A stretch of 64,000 nucleotides of DNA from Flavobacteriales bacterium (lineage in GTDB: Bacteria > Bacteroidota > Bacteroidia > Flavobacteriales_E > Vicingaceae). Made by a program: the position numbers and the translations under genes. The DNA lies in the NCBI GenBank assembly GCA_020853105.1, contig JADYZM010000019.1, forward strand, positions 107,823 through 171,822, in the 5' to 3' direction. Numbering within the stretch: the first letter of the stretch is position 1; each line of letters opens with the position of its first letter. The notes below the pieces were generated by a model. That model did no database searches. It worked only from the letters and a program-made list of their open reading frames with translations, and was not told the origin of the DNA. Positions 39,024-48,749 of this stretch are shown one piece after another.

Positions 39024-39722
39024 ATGACAAGATTCAAGAAATTTATTTGCTGGTTTTTCATTGTAAATGGTGTCTTTTTTATTTTATTAGTTGTTCTTTC
39101 ATTTACATCTCTTCCATTTTGGATGATTTATGATTTGAGTTACACAGATTCAAAAATTAGTGGCGAACCCAAGTATATTGTAGTGATGAGTGGAGGAAGC
39201 ATTCCAAGCGAATCAGGATTAATGCGTACATTCAAAGCATCAGAAGTTGCAAAACAATTTCCATCGGCAAATATTATAGTAACAATGCCTGGAGATACAA
39301 CTGACCCAAATTCATCGTCTTGTTTGATGAAAAAAGAAATTGTTATCAGAGGTATTGATGAAAACCGGATATTTTTTGAAAACATCGGAACCAATACACG
39401 CTATCAAATCATGGAAATAAAAAAAATGATACCCCAAAACTCTCCGATAATATTGGTTTCTTCCCCAGAGCATATTTATCGCTCTATAAAATGTTTTCAT
39501 AAAGTTGGTATTACAAATATAGTTGGAGCTCCGGCTTTTCACAAAGAACTCGAGGTTGATTACAGCTTTAACGACGACAATTTGGGAGGCAACACTTCAG
39601 TTCCGAATATTGGCAAAAATATTCAATTCAGATACCAATTTTGGAATCATTTAAAATATCAAGTAACTGCATACAGAGAATATCTGGCAATTTGTTTTTA
39701 CAAGTTGAGAGGCTGGATTTGA
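39024..39722 (+). CDS. YdcF/SanA-family (DUF218) membrane-anchored protein
   Basis: 232 residues: one N-terminal transmembrane helix (about 10-32), then a DUF218 domain with IVVMSGGSIPSES, IIVTMPGDTTDP, GTNTRYQIMEIKKM and ILVSSPEHIYRSIKCF. Family members (YdcF, SanA, ElyC) are linked to envelope integrity and may bind nucleotide or lipid-carrier molecules. Single gene ahead of the suf promoter; 102 bases separate the two, including the promoter and operator described below. Confidence 0.85.
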   Translation: MTRFKKFICWFFIVNGVFFILLVVLSFTSLPFWMIYDLSYTDSKISGEPKYIVVMSGGSIPSESGLMRTFKASEVAKQFPSANIIVTMPGDTTDPNSSSCLMKKEIVIRGIDENRIFFENIGTNTRYQIMEIKKMIPQNSPIILVSSPEHIYRSIKCFHKVGITNIVGAPAFHKELEVDYSFNDDNLGGNTSVPNIGKNIQFRYQFWNHLKYQVTAYREYLAICFYKLRGWI

Positions 39723-39760
39723 TTAATTTATCAAGATATTCAAAATTTATAGTTCGATAA

Positions 39761-39792
39761 TTTGTTCCGATACCATTTTTTGGGTATTTTTG
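39761..39792 (+). promoter_or_regulatory. Promoter of the suf operon (TTTG-N20-TATTTTTG)
   Basis: TTTG at 39761-39764, 20-base spacer, TATTTTTG at 39785-39792. Full match to the Bacteroidota promoter consensus; transcription should start near 39798, at the edge of the palindromic operator. Confidence 0.7.
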
Positions 39793-39797
39793 CTCTA

Positions 39798-39816
39798 ATT
39801 TAGAATCAGTCTAAAT
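39798..39816 (+). promoter_or_regulatory. Palindromic operator ATTTAGA-N5-TCTAAAT before suf
   Basis: Perfect seven-base inverted repeat with a five-base spacer, overlapping the predicted transcription start of suf. The same palindrome, with longer arms, occurs at 58374-58396 in front of the heme-type operon. A metal- or Fe-S-responsive repressor site is inferred from the two target operons. Confidence 0.65.
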
Positions 39817-39824
39817 AAGAATAC

Positions 39825-40151
39825 ATGATAACAGTTTCAGAAAACGCTAAAAAACAAGCCATTAGATTAATGTCTGACGAAAATGCTCCCAACGGTAGTT
39901 TTATACGAGTGGGAGTAAAAAGTGGTGGATGTTCGGGTTTATCATACAACTTATCATTTGACCATATTTTAAATGATGATGATAAGATATTTGAAGACAA
40001 AGAAATTAAAATAGTTTGCGACAAGAAAAGCATTTTATATTTAGCAGGAACAGAGTTAGATTACATTGGAGGATTAAACGGCAAAGGTTTTGTTTTTAAA
40101 AACCCAAACGCCAATAGAACCTGCGGTTGCGGAGAAAGCTTTTCACTTTAA
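39825..40151 (+). CDS. sufA: Iron-sulfur assembly A-type carrier (HesB/SufA-like)
   Basis: 108-residue A-type Fe-S carrier. The three conserved cysteines are present in SGGCSGLSY (near residue 38) and in TCGCGESF at the C terminus. It receives clusters from the SufBCD scaffold and hands them to apoproteins. First gene of the suf operon, starting nine bases after the operator; sufB follows after nine bases. Confidence 0.93.
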   Translation: MITVSENAKKQAIRLMSDENAPNGSFIRVGVKSGGCSGLSYNLSFDHILNDDDKIFEDKEIKIVCDKKSILYLAGTELDYIGGLNGKGFVFKNPNANRTCGCGESFSL

Positions 40152-40160
40152 TACAGAAAA

Positions 40161-41603
40161 ATGGCATACAGTGAAGATGATTTAAGGAAAGAACTTAAGA
40201 ATCAAGAATATAAATATGGTTTTACAACCAACATCGAATCTGAGGTAATTCCAAAAGGTTTAAATAAAGATGTAATCCGACTTATATCAGCAAAAAAAGA
40301 AGAGCCTGAATGGCTACTTGAATTCAGACTCAAAGCTTTCGAAAATTGGAATAAAATGATTGAGCAAAAATGGGCTCATGTAAACTATCCCGAAATTGAT
40401 TTTCAAGATATTTCTTATTACTCTGCACCAAAAGGGAAGAAAGACAAAAAATGGGAAGATGTTGATCCGGAAATGAAAGCTACAATGGAAAAACTAGGTA
40501 TTTCTGTAGATGAACAAAAAGCATTATCCGGTGTTGCAGTTGACTTTGTTTTTGATTCCGTTTCAGTAAAAACATCATTTCAAGATAAATTAAAAGAACT
40601 GGGAATAATTTTTTGTTCTTTTAGCAATGCAGTTAAAGAATATCCTGAACTTGTAAAAAAACACTTGGGAACAGTAGTTCCACCAACAGATAATTTCTAC
40701 GCTGCATTGAATTCTGCAGTATTTTCTGACGGTTCATTTTGTTATATCCCAAAGGGAATTCGTTGTCCGATGGAACTTTCAACCTATTTCAGAATAAACG
40801 AAGCAAATACAGGTCAGTTTGAAAGAACGTTACTGATTGCAGACGAAGAAAGTTATGTGAGTTACTTAGAAGGCTGTACAGCACCTGTTCGAGATGAAAA
40901 TCAACTTCATGCAGCAGTTGTAGAACTTATTGCACTCGATAGGGCAGAAATTAAATATTCAACTGTACAGAACTGGTATCCGGGAGATAAAGATGGAAAA
41001 GGCGGAATTTATAACTTTGTTACCAAGAGAGGAATATGCCACGAATCTTCAAAAATCTCATGGACTCAAGTCGAAACAGGTTCGGCAGTTACGTGGAAAT
41101 ATCCTTCTTGTATTTTAAAAGGAGATAACTCGGTTGGAGAATTTTATTCTGTTGCAGTAACCAATAACTACCAACAAGCTGATACAGGAACAAAAATGAT
41201 TCATTTAGGCAGGAACACAACCAGTACTATCATTTCAAAGGGAATTTCAGCAGGATTTAGTAATAACTCATACAGAGGATTGGTTCAAATTAACAGAAAT
41301 GCAACAAATGCAAGAAATTTTACCCAGTGCGACTCCCTTCTGATGGGGAATAAATGTGGTGCACACACATTTCCTTATATTGAAACAAAAAACAGTACTG
41401 CTAAAATTGAACACGAAGCAACAACATCAAAAATTGGTGAAGACCAAATTTTTTATTGTAACCAACGTGGAATTAGCACCGAAAAAGCAATCAACTTGAT
41501 AGTAAACGGCTATTGCAAAGATGTTCTTAATAAACTCCCCATGGAATTTGCCGTTGAAGCACAAAAATTATTAGAAATAAGTTTAGAAGGCTCTGTTGGT
41601 TAA
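40161..41603 (+). CDS. sufB: Fe-S cluster assembly scaffold SufB
   Basis: 480-residue core subunit of the SufBCD scaffold complex on which Fe-S clusters are assembled. Typical blocks: [39 protein letters not shown] (part: [11 protein letters not shown]), [22 protein letters not shown] (part: YLEGCTAP), and the C-terminal [15 protein letters not shown] with its conserved cysteine. Full length. Followed by sufC after 35 bases. Confidence 0.96.
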   Translation: MAYSEDDLRKELKNQEYKYGFTTNIESEVIPKGLNKDVIRLISAKKEEPEWLLEFRLKAFENWNKMIEQKWAHVNYPEIDFQDISYYSAPKGKKDKKWEDVDPEMKATMEKLGISVDEQKALSGVAVDFVFDSVSVKTSFQDKLKELGIIFCSFSNAVKEYPELVKKHLGTVVPPTDNFYAALNSAVFSDGSFCYIPKGIRCPMELSTYFRINEANTGQFERTLLIADEESYVSYLEGCTAPVRDENQLHAAVVELIALDRAEIKYSTVQNWYPGDKDGKGGIYNFVTKRGICHESSKISWTQVETGSAVTWKYPSCILKGDNSVGEFYSVAVTNNYQQADTGTKMIHLGRNTTSTIISKGISAGFSNNSYRGLVQINRNATNARNFTQCDSLLMGNKCGAHTFPYIETKNSTAKIEHEATTSKIGEDQIFYCNQRGISTEKAINLIVNGYCKDVLNKLPMEFAVEAQKLLEISLEGSVG

Positions 41604-41638
41604 ACCAAAACAGACAATTCAAAATAAAAAATAATGTA

Positions 41639-42394
41639 ATGTTAAAGATTAAAGATTTACACGCAACAATAAACGGAAAAGAGATTCTAAAAGGAATCCA
41701 TTTGGAAATTAAACCCGGTGAAGTTCACGCCATCATGGGTCCAAATGGTTCTGGAAAAAGTACTTTATCTTCAGTTCTCGCCGGCAGAGAAGAATATGAA
41801 GTTACCAAAGGAACAGTAGAGTTTAACGGTAAAAATATTTTAGACCTTAGCCCCGAAGACAGAGCCAGAGAAGGAATTTTTCTTGCTTTCCAATATCCAA
41901 TTGAAATTCCGGGAGTGAGTAACATCAACTTCCTAAAAACTGCCATAAATGAAACTAGGGCATATCAAGGTAAAGAGCCTATTTCTGCAAAAGAATTTTT
42001 AGCAATGGTTAAAGAAAAATCAGCCTTGGTTGAGCTAGATTCTAAATTGGCAAATCGCTCCGTAAACGAAGGGTTTTCAGGGGGTGAGAAAAAAAGAAAC
42101 GAAATTTTTCAAATGGCAATGCTAAATCCAAAACTTGCTATTTTAGATGAAACCGATTCAGGACTTGATATAGATGCCCTTCGAATTGTTGCCAGCGGAG
42201 TTAACAAGCTAAAAACACCAAAAAACGCAACAGTTGTTATTACTCACTATCAACGTCTTTTGGACTATATTGTACCTGATTTTGTTCACGTTTTATACAA
42301 CGGAAAAATTGTAAAAACCGGAACAAAAGAATTAGCTCTGGAACTCGAAGAAAAAGGGTATGACTGGATTAAAAACGATACAATTAATGCATAA
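41639..42394 (+). CDS. sufC: Fe-S cluster assembly ATPase SufC
   Basis: 251-residue ABC-type ATPase of the SufBCD complex. Walker [10 protein letters not shown] (about 34-42), signature [10 protein letters not shown] (about 142-151) and Walker [13 protein letters not shown] (about 165-176). Soluble; ATP hydrolysis drives reshaping of SufB-SufD to build the cluster. Confidence 0.97.
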   Translation: MLKIKDLHATINGKEILKGIHLEIKPGEVHAIMGPNGSGKSTLSSVLAGREEYEVTKGTVEFNGKNILDLSPEDRAREGIFLAFQYPIEIPGVSNINFLKTAINETRAYQGKEPISAKEFLAMVKEKSALVELDSKLANRSVNEGFSGGEKKRNEIFQMAMLNPKLAILDETDSGLDIDALRIVASGVNKLKTPKNATVVITHYQRLLDYIVPDFVHVLYNGKIVKTGTKELALELEEKGYDWIKNDTINA

Positions 42395-42440
42395 ATAAGT
42401 TTTAAATCAAAAAAGATTTAAGCGTATTGAATCAAAAAAA

Positions 42441-43727
42441 ATGACAACAACAGAACTATCAAAAAAAGATAAATTCCTTTCCGTATTTTCTTCACAGGAT
42501 TATTCAGATGAAGAAAACTACTACATTTCCTTAAGAACTCAAGCAAAAGAGGAATTGAAAAATTTAGATTTTCCTACTTCAAAAAATGAATATTGGAAAT
42601 ACACACGTTTAGGAAAAATATCAAATTCTGATTTTTGTCTCGGCAAACAAGAATCCATAGATATCAATTCTTTTTTAATTCCCGATTTAGATGCAACTGT
42701 TTTGGTTGTAGTAAACGGCTATTTAGATGAATCTTTAAGCTCAAAAATTCAACAAAATGGAGTAACTGTATGTTCACTGAGCCATGCAAAAAAAACAAAT
42801 CAAGATTCATTTTCTAAACGGTTTAATAAAAACACTGCTTCAAAAAACGAATTATTTTTAACCATAAATAATGCCTTTCATTCCGACGGAATTTTCATTG
42901 AAATAGATAGAAATCACATAGCCGAAAAACCTTTTCATATCTTAAACATAACCACATCAAACCAATCTGCTACAATTTCAAGAAATGTATTTATTTCTCA
43001 ACCCAACAGTAAATTAAAAATTGTCGAATCATTCGTAAATCTAAACGGTGAGGCAAATTTTCAAAATCATGTATCAGAAATATTTGTAGAAGAAAACGCT
43101 CATTTAGAATACAACAAAATTCAAGAAAAATCAAACAACAATTTTTCAGTAACAACGGAGCAAGTTCAACAAAAGGCAAACAGCAATTTTACTATCAATA
43201 CAGCCACTTTTTCCGGTGCATTGGTTAGAAACAATCTAAATGTTGAAATAGAAGCCGAAAATTGTGAAACTCATCTCTATGGGTTGTATCTGGCAAAAAA
43301 TAAAGATCACATTGACAATCACACAGTAATTGACCACAAAGAGCCACATTGTAACTCTTTTGAAGTTTACAAAGGAGTATTAGAAGATGAATCAACCGGA
43401 GTATTTAACGGTAAAGTATTTGTTAGACCTAATGCTCAAAAAACAAATGCTTTTCAACAAAACAACAACATTCTATTAAACGATACGGCAACAATATATT
43501 CAAAACCCGAACTGGAAATTTATGCTGATGATGTAAAATGCAGTCACGGCTCAACAACAGGGCAAATAGACGATGTTGCAATTTTTTATTTACAATCCAG
43601 AGGAATTGGAAAACAAAGTGCCCTGAAGTTGATGATTAGTGCATTTGCAAAAGATGCACTTGACAAAATCAGCATTGAACCCTTACACGATTTTATCAAT
43701 TTGAAAATAGAACAACGATTTGAATAA
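42441..43727 (+). CDS. sufD: Fe-S cluster assembly protein SufD
   Basis: 428-residue SufB paralogue and partner. C-terminal SufB/D core is clear: [24 protein letters not shown] (part: [15 protein letters not shown]), [20 protein letters not shown] (part: VFNGKVFV) and [16 protein letters not shown], with the histidine of SHGSTTG involved in cluster formation in the family. The N terminus is variable as usual. Its stop overlaps the TTG start of sufS by eight bases. Confidence 0.94.
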   Translation: MTTTELSKKDKFLSVFSSQDYSDEENYYISLRTQAKEELKNLDFPTSKNEYWKYTRLGKISNSDFCLGKQESIDINSFLIPDLDATVLVVVNGYLDESLSSKIQQNGVTVCSLSHAKKTNQDSFSKRFNKNTASKNELFLTINNAFHSDGIFIEIDRNHIAEKPFHILNITTSNQSATISRNVFISQPNSKLKIVESFVNLNGEANFQNHVSEIFVEENAHLEYNKIQEKSNNNFSVTTEQVQQKANSNFTINTATFSGALVRNNLNVEIEAENCETHLYGLYLAKNKDHIDNHTVIDHKEPHCNSFEVYKGVLEDESTGVFNGKVFVRPNAQKTNAFQQNNNILLNDTATIYSKPELEIYADDVKCSHGSTTGQIDDVAIFYLQSRGIGKQSALKLMISAFAKDALDKISIEPLHDFINLKIEQRFE

Positions 43728-44955
43728 CCAATCTACATATTTCGATATTGAAAAAGTCAGAGCCGATTTTCCAATTTTAAATACTTCCGTTAATGGAAAA
43801 CCACTGATTTATTTTGATAACGGAGCTACTTCACAAAAACCTACTGCTGTCATTACTGCCATAAACAACTTTTACTCGCACCAAAACAGCAATATTCACA
43901 GAGGTGTTCATACCCTTAGTCAAAACGCAACAAATGCATTTGAAGAAGCCCGTAAAAAAGTTCAACTGTTTGTCAACGCTGAACATAATCACGAAATAAT
44001 TTTTACACGAGGAACAACCGAAAGCATAAATTTAATTGCTCACACTTTTAGAAAACAATTTCTAAAAAAAGGCGATGAAATTATTATTTCAACCATGGAA
44101 CATCACTCTAATATAGTTCCTTGGCAGTTGGTTTGTGAAGAAAACGAAGCCGTATTAAAGGTTATCCCAATTAACGATAAAGGCGAATTACTTATTGACG
44201 AATACAAAAAATTGATTTCATCAAAAACTAAGCTTGTTTCGATTACACATGTATCAAATACGCTTGGAACAATCAACCCTATAGAAGAAATCATTAAAAT
44301 TGCTAAAGAAAACGGTGCCTACACACTAATAGACGGTGCTCAAGCAGTGCCTCACACCAAAATTGATGTGCAAAAATTAGACTGTGATTTCTATGTTTTC
44401 TCAGGACATAAAATGTATGGACCCACAGGAATTGGAGTTTTATACGGTAAAGAAAAAATTCTTAATAATTTGCCACCTTACCAAGGGGGGGGAGACATGA
44501 TTAAAACTGTCTCTTTTGAAAAAACTACTTATAACGAACTCCCACACAAATTTGAAGCAGGAACACCACATATTGCCGGAGGAATCGGACTTGGGGTTGC
44601 TGTTGATTATATGAACAATATAGGTATAGAAAATATTGAAGCTTACGAGCAAGAATTACTAACCTACGCCACCACTCAAATAAAAACAATCAACGGAATT
44701 CGAATTATTGGAGAAGCACAAAAAAAAGCAGGTGTTTTATCATTTCTGGTAAACAACACCCATCCCTCTGATATAGGTTTAATTATTGACAAATTAGGTG
44801 TAGCCATTAGAACCGGACATCATTGTACAGAACCTTTGATGAATAGATTGGGAATACCTGGTACCGCACGAGCTTCTTTTTCATTCTACAATACAAAAAA
44901 AGAAATTGATATTTTTGTCGATGCCGTTTCAAAAGCAGTTAAAATGTTGGCTTAA
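43720..44955 (+). CDS. sufS: Cysteine desulfurase SufS
   Basis: 411-residue PLP enzyme that takes sulfur from cysteine. Seen: [17 protein letters not shown]-type [12 protein letters not shown], the PLP lysine in [13 protein letters not shown] (about 226-238) and the catalytic cysteine in RTGHHCTEP (about 363-371). Starts at TTG inside the end of sufD (in-frame family motif begins soon after), and its stop shares a base with the sufE ATG. Group II desulfurase, needing SufE as sulfur acceptor. Confidence 0.96.
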   Translation: MNNQSTYFDIEKVRADFPILNTSVNGKPLIYFDNGATSQKPTAVITAINNFYSHQNSNIHRGVHTLSQNATNAFEEARKKVQLFVNAEHNHEIIFTRGTTESINLIAHTFRKQFLKKGDEIIISTMEHHSNIVPWQLVCEENEAVLKVIPINDKGELLIDEYKKLISSKTKLVSITHVSNTLGTINPIEEIIKIAKENGAYTLIDGAQAVPHTKIDVQKLDCDFYVFSGHKMYGPTGIGVLYGKEKILNNLPPYQGGGDMIKTVSFEKTTYNELPHKFEAGTPHIAGGIGLGVAVDYMNNIGIENIEAYEQELLTYATTQIKTINGIRIIGEAQKKAGVLSFLVNNTHPSDIGLIIDKLGVAIRTGHHCTEPLMNRLGIPGTARASFSFYNTKKEIDIFVDAVSKAVKMLA

Positions 44956-45377
44956 TGACTATAAACTCTATACAAAATGAAATTATTGAAGAATTCTCTG
45001 TTTTTAGTGAATGGTTAGAGAAATATGAATATCTCATCGAATTAGGAAAAGATTTACCGTTGATTGACGATAAATTCAAAAAAGACGAATACTTAATAAA
45101 AGGCTGTCAAAGTAAAGTGTGGTTACACGCAGAATTGATTGACGGGAATATAAAATTTACAGCAGATAGCGATGCTATCATCACAAAAGGAATAATTGGA
45201 CTGGTAATCCGAGTTTTTTCCGACCATACTCCCCAAGAAATAATTGATACCGATCTTTATTTCATTGATAAAATCGGACTGCAAGAACATCTGTCGCCAA
45301 CCAGAAGTAATGGACTTTTGGCAATGCTAAAACAAATAAAAATGTATGCACTGGCTTTTCAAGCCAAACAAAAATAA
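44955..45377 (+). CDS. sufE: Sulfur acceptor SufE
   Basis: 140-residue SufE, which accepts persulfide sulfur from SufS and stimulates it. The acceptor cysteine is in YLIKGCQSKVWL (about residue 52). Normal length. Overlaps sufS by one base and is followed by sufT. Confidence 0.95.
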   Translation: MTINSIQNEIIEEFSVFSEWLEKYEYLIELGKDLPLIDDKFKKDEYLIKGCQSKVWLHAELIDGNIKFTADSDAIITKGIIGLVIRVFSDHTPQEIIDTDLYFIDKIGLQEHLSPTRSNGLLAMLKQIKMYALAFQAKQK

Positions 45378-45386
45378 AGGAATGCC

Positions 45387-45731
45387 ATGAGTGAGCAAGA
45401 AAACTTACACCAAAAACACCTGTCAAAAGAAGATGTAGAAACTCAAATCATAGAGGTTCTTAAAACAGTTTATGACCCTGAAATTCCGGTTGATATATAT
45501 GAACTTGGACTTATCTATGAAATTAATATTGATTCGGAATTCAATGCCGAAATTTTAATGACTCTAACCTCACCCTCATGCCCGGTTGCAGAAAGCTTAC
45601 CCGAAGAGGTAAAGCAAAAAGTAGGAGCTTTGTGGAGTGTTAAATCATCTCAAGTAAAAATGGTATGGGAACCACCGTGGACAAAAGATATGATGAGTGA
45701 AGAAGCAAAATTTGAACTTGGATTTATTTAA
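45387..45731 (+). CDS. sufT: SUF-associated DUF59/MIP18 protein SufT
   Basis: 114-residue protein with the DUF59 (MIP18-like) domain: VYDPEIPVDIYELGLIYEI (part: DPEIPVDIYELGL) and LTSPSCPVAESLPEEV. SufT proteins assist Fe-S maturation or transfer. Nine bases after sufE; last gene of the suf operon. The rpsP promoter begins 50 bases downstream. Confidence 0.93.
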   Translation: MSEQENLHQKHLSKEDVETQIIEVLKTVYDPEIPVDIYELGLIYEINIDSEFNAEILMTLTSPSCPVAESLPEEVKQKVGALWSVKSSQVKMVWEPPWTKDMMSEEAKFELGFI

Positions 45732-45780
45732 ACCTCATTTTTTTTAAATAAATACCCGAAAATTTAACTTGCTGAATACT

Positions 45781-45810
45781 TTTGTAATACAAAACAAAAG
45801 ATTACATTTG
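45781..45810 (+). promoter_or_regulatory. Promoter of rpsP operon (TTTG-N18-TACATTTG)
   Basis: TTTG 45781-45784, 18-base spacer, TACATTTG 45803-45810. Predicts a leader of about 30 AT-rich bases before the rpsP ATG. Confidence 0.65.
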
Positions 45811-45848
45811 CAGCCTTAAAAAAATTAATAACAAATAAATTTTAAAAA

Positions 45849-46394
45849 ATGCCTACAAAAATTAGATTACAAAGACACGGAAAAAAAGCATTTGCCTTTT
45901 TCCACGTTGTTGTAGCTGATAGTCGTGCCCCACGAGATGGGAAGTTTATTGAAAAATTAGGCACGTACAATCCAAACAGCAACCCAGCAACAATTGACAT
46001 CAACTTTGAAAGAAGTTTACATTGGGTAAAATCAGGCGCTCAACCAACTGATACTTGCCGAGCTCTACTTTCTTATAAAGGTGTTATTTACAAAAATCAC
46101 TTAGATAAAGGTGTTGCAAAAGGAGCATTAACTCAAGATCAAGCCGACAAAAAATTTGCTGCTTGGCTAAATAAAAAAGAAGGAAAAATTCAAAGTAAAA
46201 AAGACAGCTTAAGTAAAGATGCTGCCTCTAAAGCAAAAGCAAGATTTTCTGCTGAACAAGAAGCAAACACAAAAAAAGCAGCTTCAATTTTAGCTAAAAA
46301 CACACCTCCGCCTGTTGAAGCTCCACAAGAAGAAGCTCCTGCAGATGAAACTCCAGTAGCTGAAGCTCCTGCAGAAGAAAAAACTGAAGAATAG
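45849..46394 (+). CDS. rpsP: 30S ribosomal protein S16
   Basis: 181 residues; the first 80 or so are the canonical S16 (KIRLQRHGKKAFAFFHVVVADSR, part: IRLQRHGKKAFAFFHVV; KLGTYNPNS). The rest is an Ala/Lys/Glu/Pro-rich tail ending in repeated PAEEAP-like steps. Such C-terminal extensions are usual in Bacteroidota S16. First gene of a translation operon with rimM and trmN6. Confidence 0.96.
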   Translation: MPTKIRLQRHGKKAFAFFHVVVADSRAPRDGKFIEKLGTYNPNSNPATIDINFERSLHWVKSGAQPTDTCRALLSYKGVIYKNHLDKGVAKGALTQDQADKKFAAWLNKKEGKIQSKKDSLSKDAASKAKARFSAEQEANTKKAASILAKNTPPPVEAPQEEAPADETPVAEAPAEEKTEE

Positions 46395-46397
46395 TTC

Positions 46398-46934
46398 ATG
46401 AACATTGATGAGTGTTATTATTTAGGTTACACTTCTAAGGTTCAAGGCAAACAAGGAGAATTGATTGCTAAACTTGATGTTGACAATCTCTCCAGATACA
46501 ATAAATTGGAATCAGTAATGATTCGTTTAAACAAAAACGATAATTCACTGGTTCCTTTTTTTATTTCTCAAGCTCAAGTACTCAACAACGGTACTCTAAA
46601 AATCAAAATTGAAGATATAAACACAACCTCCCAAGCAGAGGAATTAGTTGGCAAAGAACTATACCTTCCCCTTCACATGCTTCCTAAACTTTCCGGAAAC
46701 AAATTTTATTTCCATGAAGTTATTGGTTTCAGCGTGATTGATAATGTTAAAGGTAATATTGGAAAAATTTTTAACGTATTGGAATTTCCACATCAGGCAA
46801 TTTTAGAAGTTAAAAATGCCGAAGAAAAAGAAATTTTGATTCCGATAAATGACCAAGTAATAAAATCGGTTCATCGAGCCGAAAAAATTATACAAATAGT
46901 TGCTCCTGAGGGATTAATAGAGCTTTATCTTTAG
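46398..46934 (+). CDS. rimM: 16S rRNA processing protein RimM
   Basis: 178-residue ribosome maturation factor acting on the 30S head, partner of S19 and usually encoded next to rpsP as here. N-terminal RimM barrel (YLGYTSKVQGKQGELIAKLD, part: GYTSKVQGKQGEL) and C-terminal PRC-type barrel (ILIPINDQVIKSV). Three bases after rpsP. Confidence 0.9.
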   Translation: MNIDECYYLGYTSKVQGKQGELIAKLDVDNLSRYNKLESVMIRLNKNDNSLVPFFISQAQVLNNGTLKIKIEDINTTSQAEELVGKELYLPLHMLPKLSGNKFYFHEVIGFSVIDNVKGNIGKIFNVLEFPHQAILEVKNAEEKEILIPINDQVIKSVHRAEKIIQIVAPEGLIELYL

Positions 46935-46938
46935 CATA

Positions 46939-47640
46939 ATGTCTGTATTTCATTTCAAACAATTTTCCATTGAACAAAATTTATGTGCAATGAAAGTTGG
47001 AACAGATGGCGTTTTACTCGGATCCTGGACAAATGTTCCTGATGGAAATGTTTTGGATATTGGCTCCGGAAGTGGGTTGATTTCTTTAATGATAGCTCAG
47101 AGAAATCAAAAATGCTTCATAGATGCCATAGATATTGATGAAGGTGCATTTATGCAAACAAAACTAAATATCGAAAAAAATAACAAAAGTAATTTTATTC
47201 GCCCTCTACACACCCCTCTTCAGCAGTTTAAAAACCCAAAAAACTATACCCTGATTGTATCAAATCCTCCCTTCTTCTCAAACAGTTTAAAATCAAACAA
47301 TACGGCTAAAAACACTGCTCGTCATACAGATACATTGTCTTTTGATGATTTGTTAAACTCCGTTTCTGATTTACTTTCTCCTGAAGGAATATTTAGCGTT
47401 ATTTTACCTGTTGTGTCGGCAAAAAAATTTATTGACTCTGCTAAAACGTATCGGCTGAATATAAATAGAGTTTGTGAGGTAAAACCAAATTATTCAACTC
47501 CACCCAAACGATTGATGATGGAGTTCTCGTTCAAAAATTGTAAACCTCAGCTTAATTTGTTAACTATAGAAACCAACCAAAGGCACGAATATACTGAGGA
47601 ATACAAATTACTTACTCAAAATTTTTATCTGAAATTTTAA
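46939..47640 (+). CDS. trmN6: tRNA1(Val) (adenine37-N6)-methyltransferase, TrmN6/YfiC-like
   Basis: 233-residue SAM-dependent methyltransferase. SAM-binding VLDIGSGSGLISLM (about 39-52), acidic DAIDIDEGA, and the catalytic NPPFF motif (about 112-116) that flips adenine. N-terminal FHFKQFSIEQN with KVGTDGVLLGSW is the family hallmark. Four bases after rimM. Its last 29 bases overlap the convergent DAHP synthase gene. Confidence 0.9.
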   Translation: MSVFHFKQFSIEQNLCAMKVGTDGVLLGSWTNVPDGNVLDIGSGSGLISLMIAQRNQKCFIDAIDIDEGAFMQTKLNIEKNNKSNFIRPLHTPLQQFKNPKNYTLIVSNPPFFSNSLKSNNTAKNTARHTDTLSFDDLLNSVSDLLSPEGIFSVILPVVSAKKFIDSAKTYRLNINRVCEVKPNYSTPPKRLMMEFSFKNCKPQLNLLTIETNQRHEYTEEYKLLTQNFYLKF

Positions 47641-48745
47641 TGGCTGTTTTAGGGTTTGTTTCGTTCATCACTTCAACCTGAATACGAATACTTTCCTGAT
47701 GAACAAGTTCCAATAGTTTTTTAGTAAAATCGGCATTCAAGCCTGCTTTTTCTGCAATAAAGAGTCTATTTTTCAACGTTTGTTCCCATCTGTCTAATTG
47801 CAAAATGGTTATGTTGTTCTCTTTTTTATATTTTCCTATTTTTTCAATAACAGACATTCTTGAGGCAAACTTATTCAGTAAATCTTCATCTAATTCATCA
47901 ATAACTTGCCTCAATTGTTCTAATCTGTTTACTACATTTTCATTTAATGATTGCTTGTCTCTGAAGGTTAATTGACTCAAAACAATCGAAAGTTGATGGG
48001 GGGTTAACTGTTGTTTAGCATCGCTCATAGCTATTTCAGGATTAAAATGAGTTTCAATCATTAACCCGTCTAATTCCAAATCTAGTGCCTTTTGTGAAAT
48101 ACTTTTAATCAATTCTCTATTCCCGGAAATATGACTTGGGTCACAGAGTATTGGAAGTTCAGGGCATAACATTTTAAGTTCAATCGGAATTTCCCACATG
48201 GGTGCGTTTCTGTATGCTGTTTTATCAAATGACGAAAAGCCACGATGTATGGCTCCAATTTTTGTAATTCCAACAGAGTTAATTCTCTCTATCGCACCAA
48301 TCCACAAGTTAATATCAGGATTTATAGGATTTTTAATTAAAACCGGAATATCTGTTCCCTTTAAAACCTCAGCAATTTCTTGTACAGAAAATGGATTTAC
48401 AGTTGTTCTAGCACCTATCCATAATACATCAATATTATGTTTTAAGCACAATTCAACATGTCTTGATGTTGCAACTTCAGTTGCTACAGGTAATCCAGCT
48501 TCTATGCCGGCTTGTTTTAACCATTTTAATCCAATTTCACCAACCCCTTCAAATGAATTTGGACGAGTTCGAGGTTTCCATATTCCACCTCGCAAGATTG
48601 AAACTTTTGAATTTTGAGAAAGTTGTTTTGCAGTATCTCTTATTTGTTCAGGGCTTTCAACACTGCATGGACCGGATATAACACAAGGTAAATCTTGGGT
48701 TAACCACAAGTTCTTTGGTTGTATATGAAGTTCTATTTTAGACAA
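47612..48745 (-). CDS. Bifunctional DAHP synthase/chorismate mutase
   Basis: 377-residue fusion for aromatic amino acid synthesis. Residues 1-265: type I-beta DAHP synthase, condensing phosphoenolpyruvate with erythrose-4-phosphate (ISGPCSVESPEQ, ILRGGIWKPRTRPNSFEG, WIGARTTVNPFSVQEI, CDPSHISGNRELI). Residues 275-370: AroQ-type chorismate mutase (RLEQLRQVIDELDEDLLN, WEQTLKNRLF). The order, synthase first and mutase last, is the common Bacteroidota arrangement. It converges on and overlaps trmN6; dxs lies four bases upstream on the same strand. Confidence 0.94.
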   Translation of the reverse strand: MSKIELHIQPKNLWLTQDLPCVISGPCSVESPEQIRDTAKQLSQNSKVSILRGGIWKPRTRPNSFEGVGEIGLKWLKQAGIEAGLPVATEVATSRHVELCLKHNIDVLWIGARTTVNPFSVQEIAEVLKGTDIPVLIKNPINPDINLWIGAIERINSVGITKIGAIHRGFSSFDKTAYRNAPMWEIPIELKMLCPELPILCDPSHISGNRELIKSISQKALDLELDGLMIETHFNPEIAMSDAKQQLTPHQLSIVLSQLTFRDKQSLNENVVNRLEQLRQVIDELDEDLLNKFASRMSVIEKIGKYKKENNITILQLDRWEQTLKNRLFIAEKAGLNADFTKKLLELVHQESIRIQVEVMNETNPKTAIKISDKNFE

Positions 48746-48749
48746 AATG

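Noticed and set aside
45849..46394. Long S16 considered as a gene fusion
   Set aside because: The Ala/Glu/Lys tail is low-complexity and such extensions are common in Bacteroidota S16; no second domain.
48198..48617. 139-residue plus-strand open frame
   Set aside because: Antisense to the DAHP synthase domain; no independent support.
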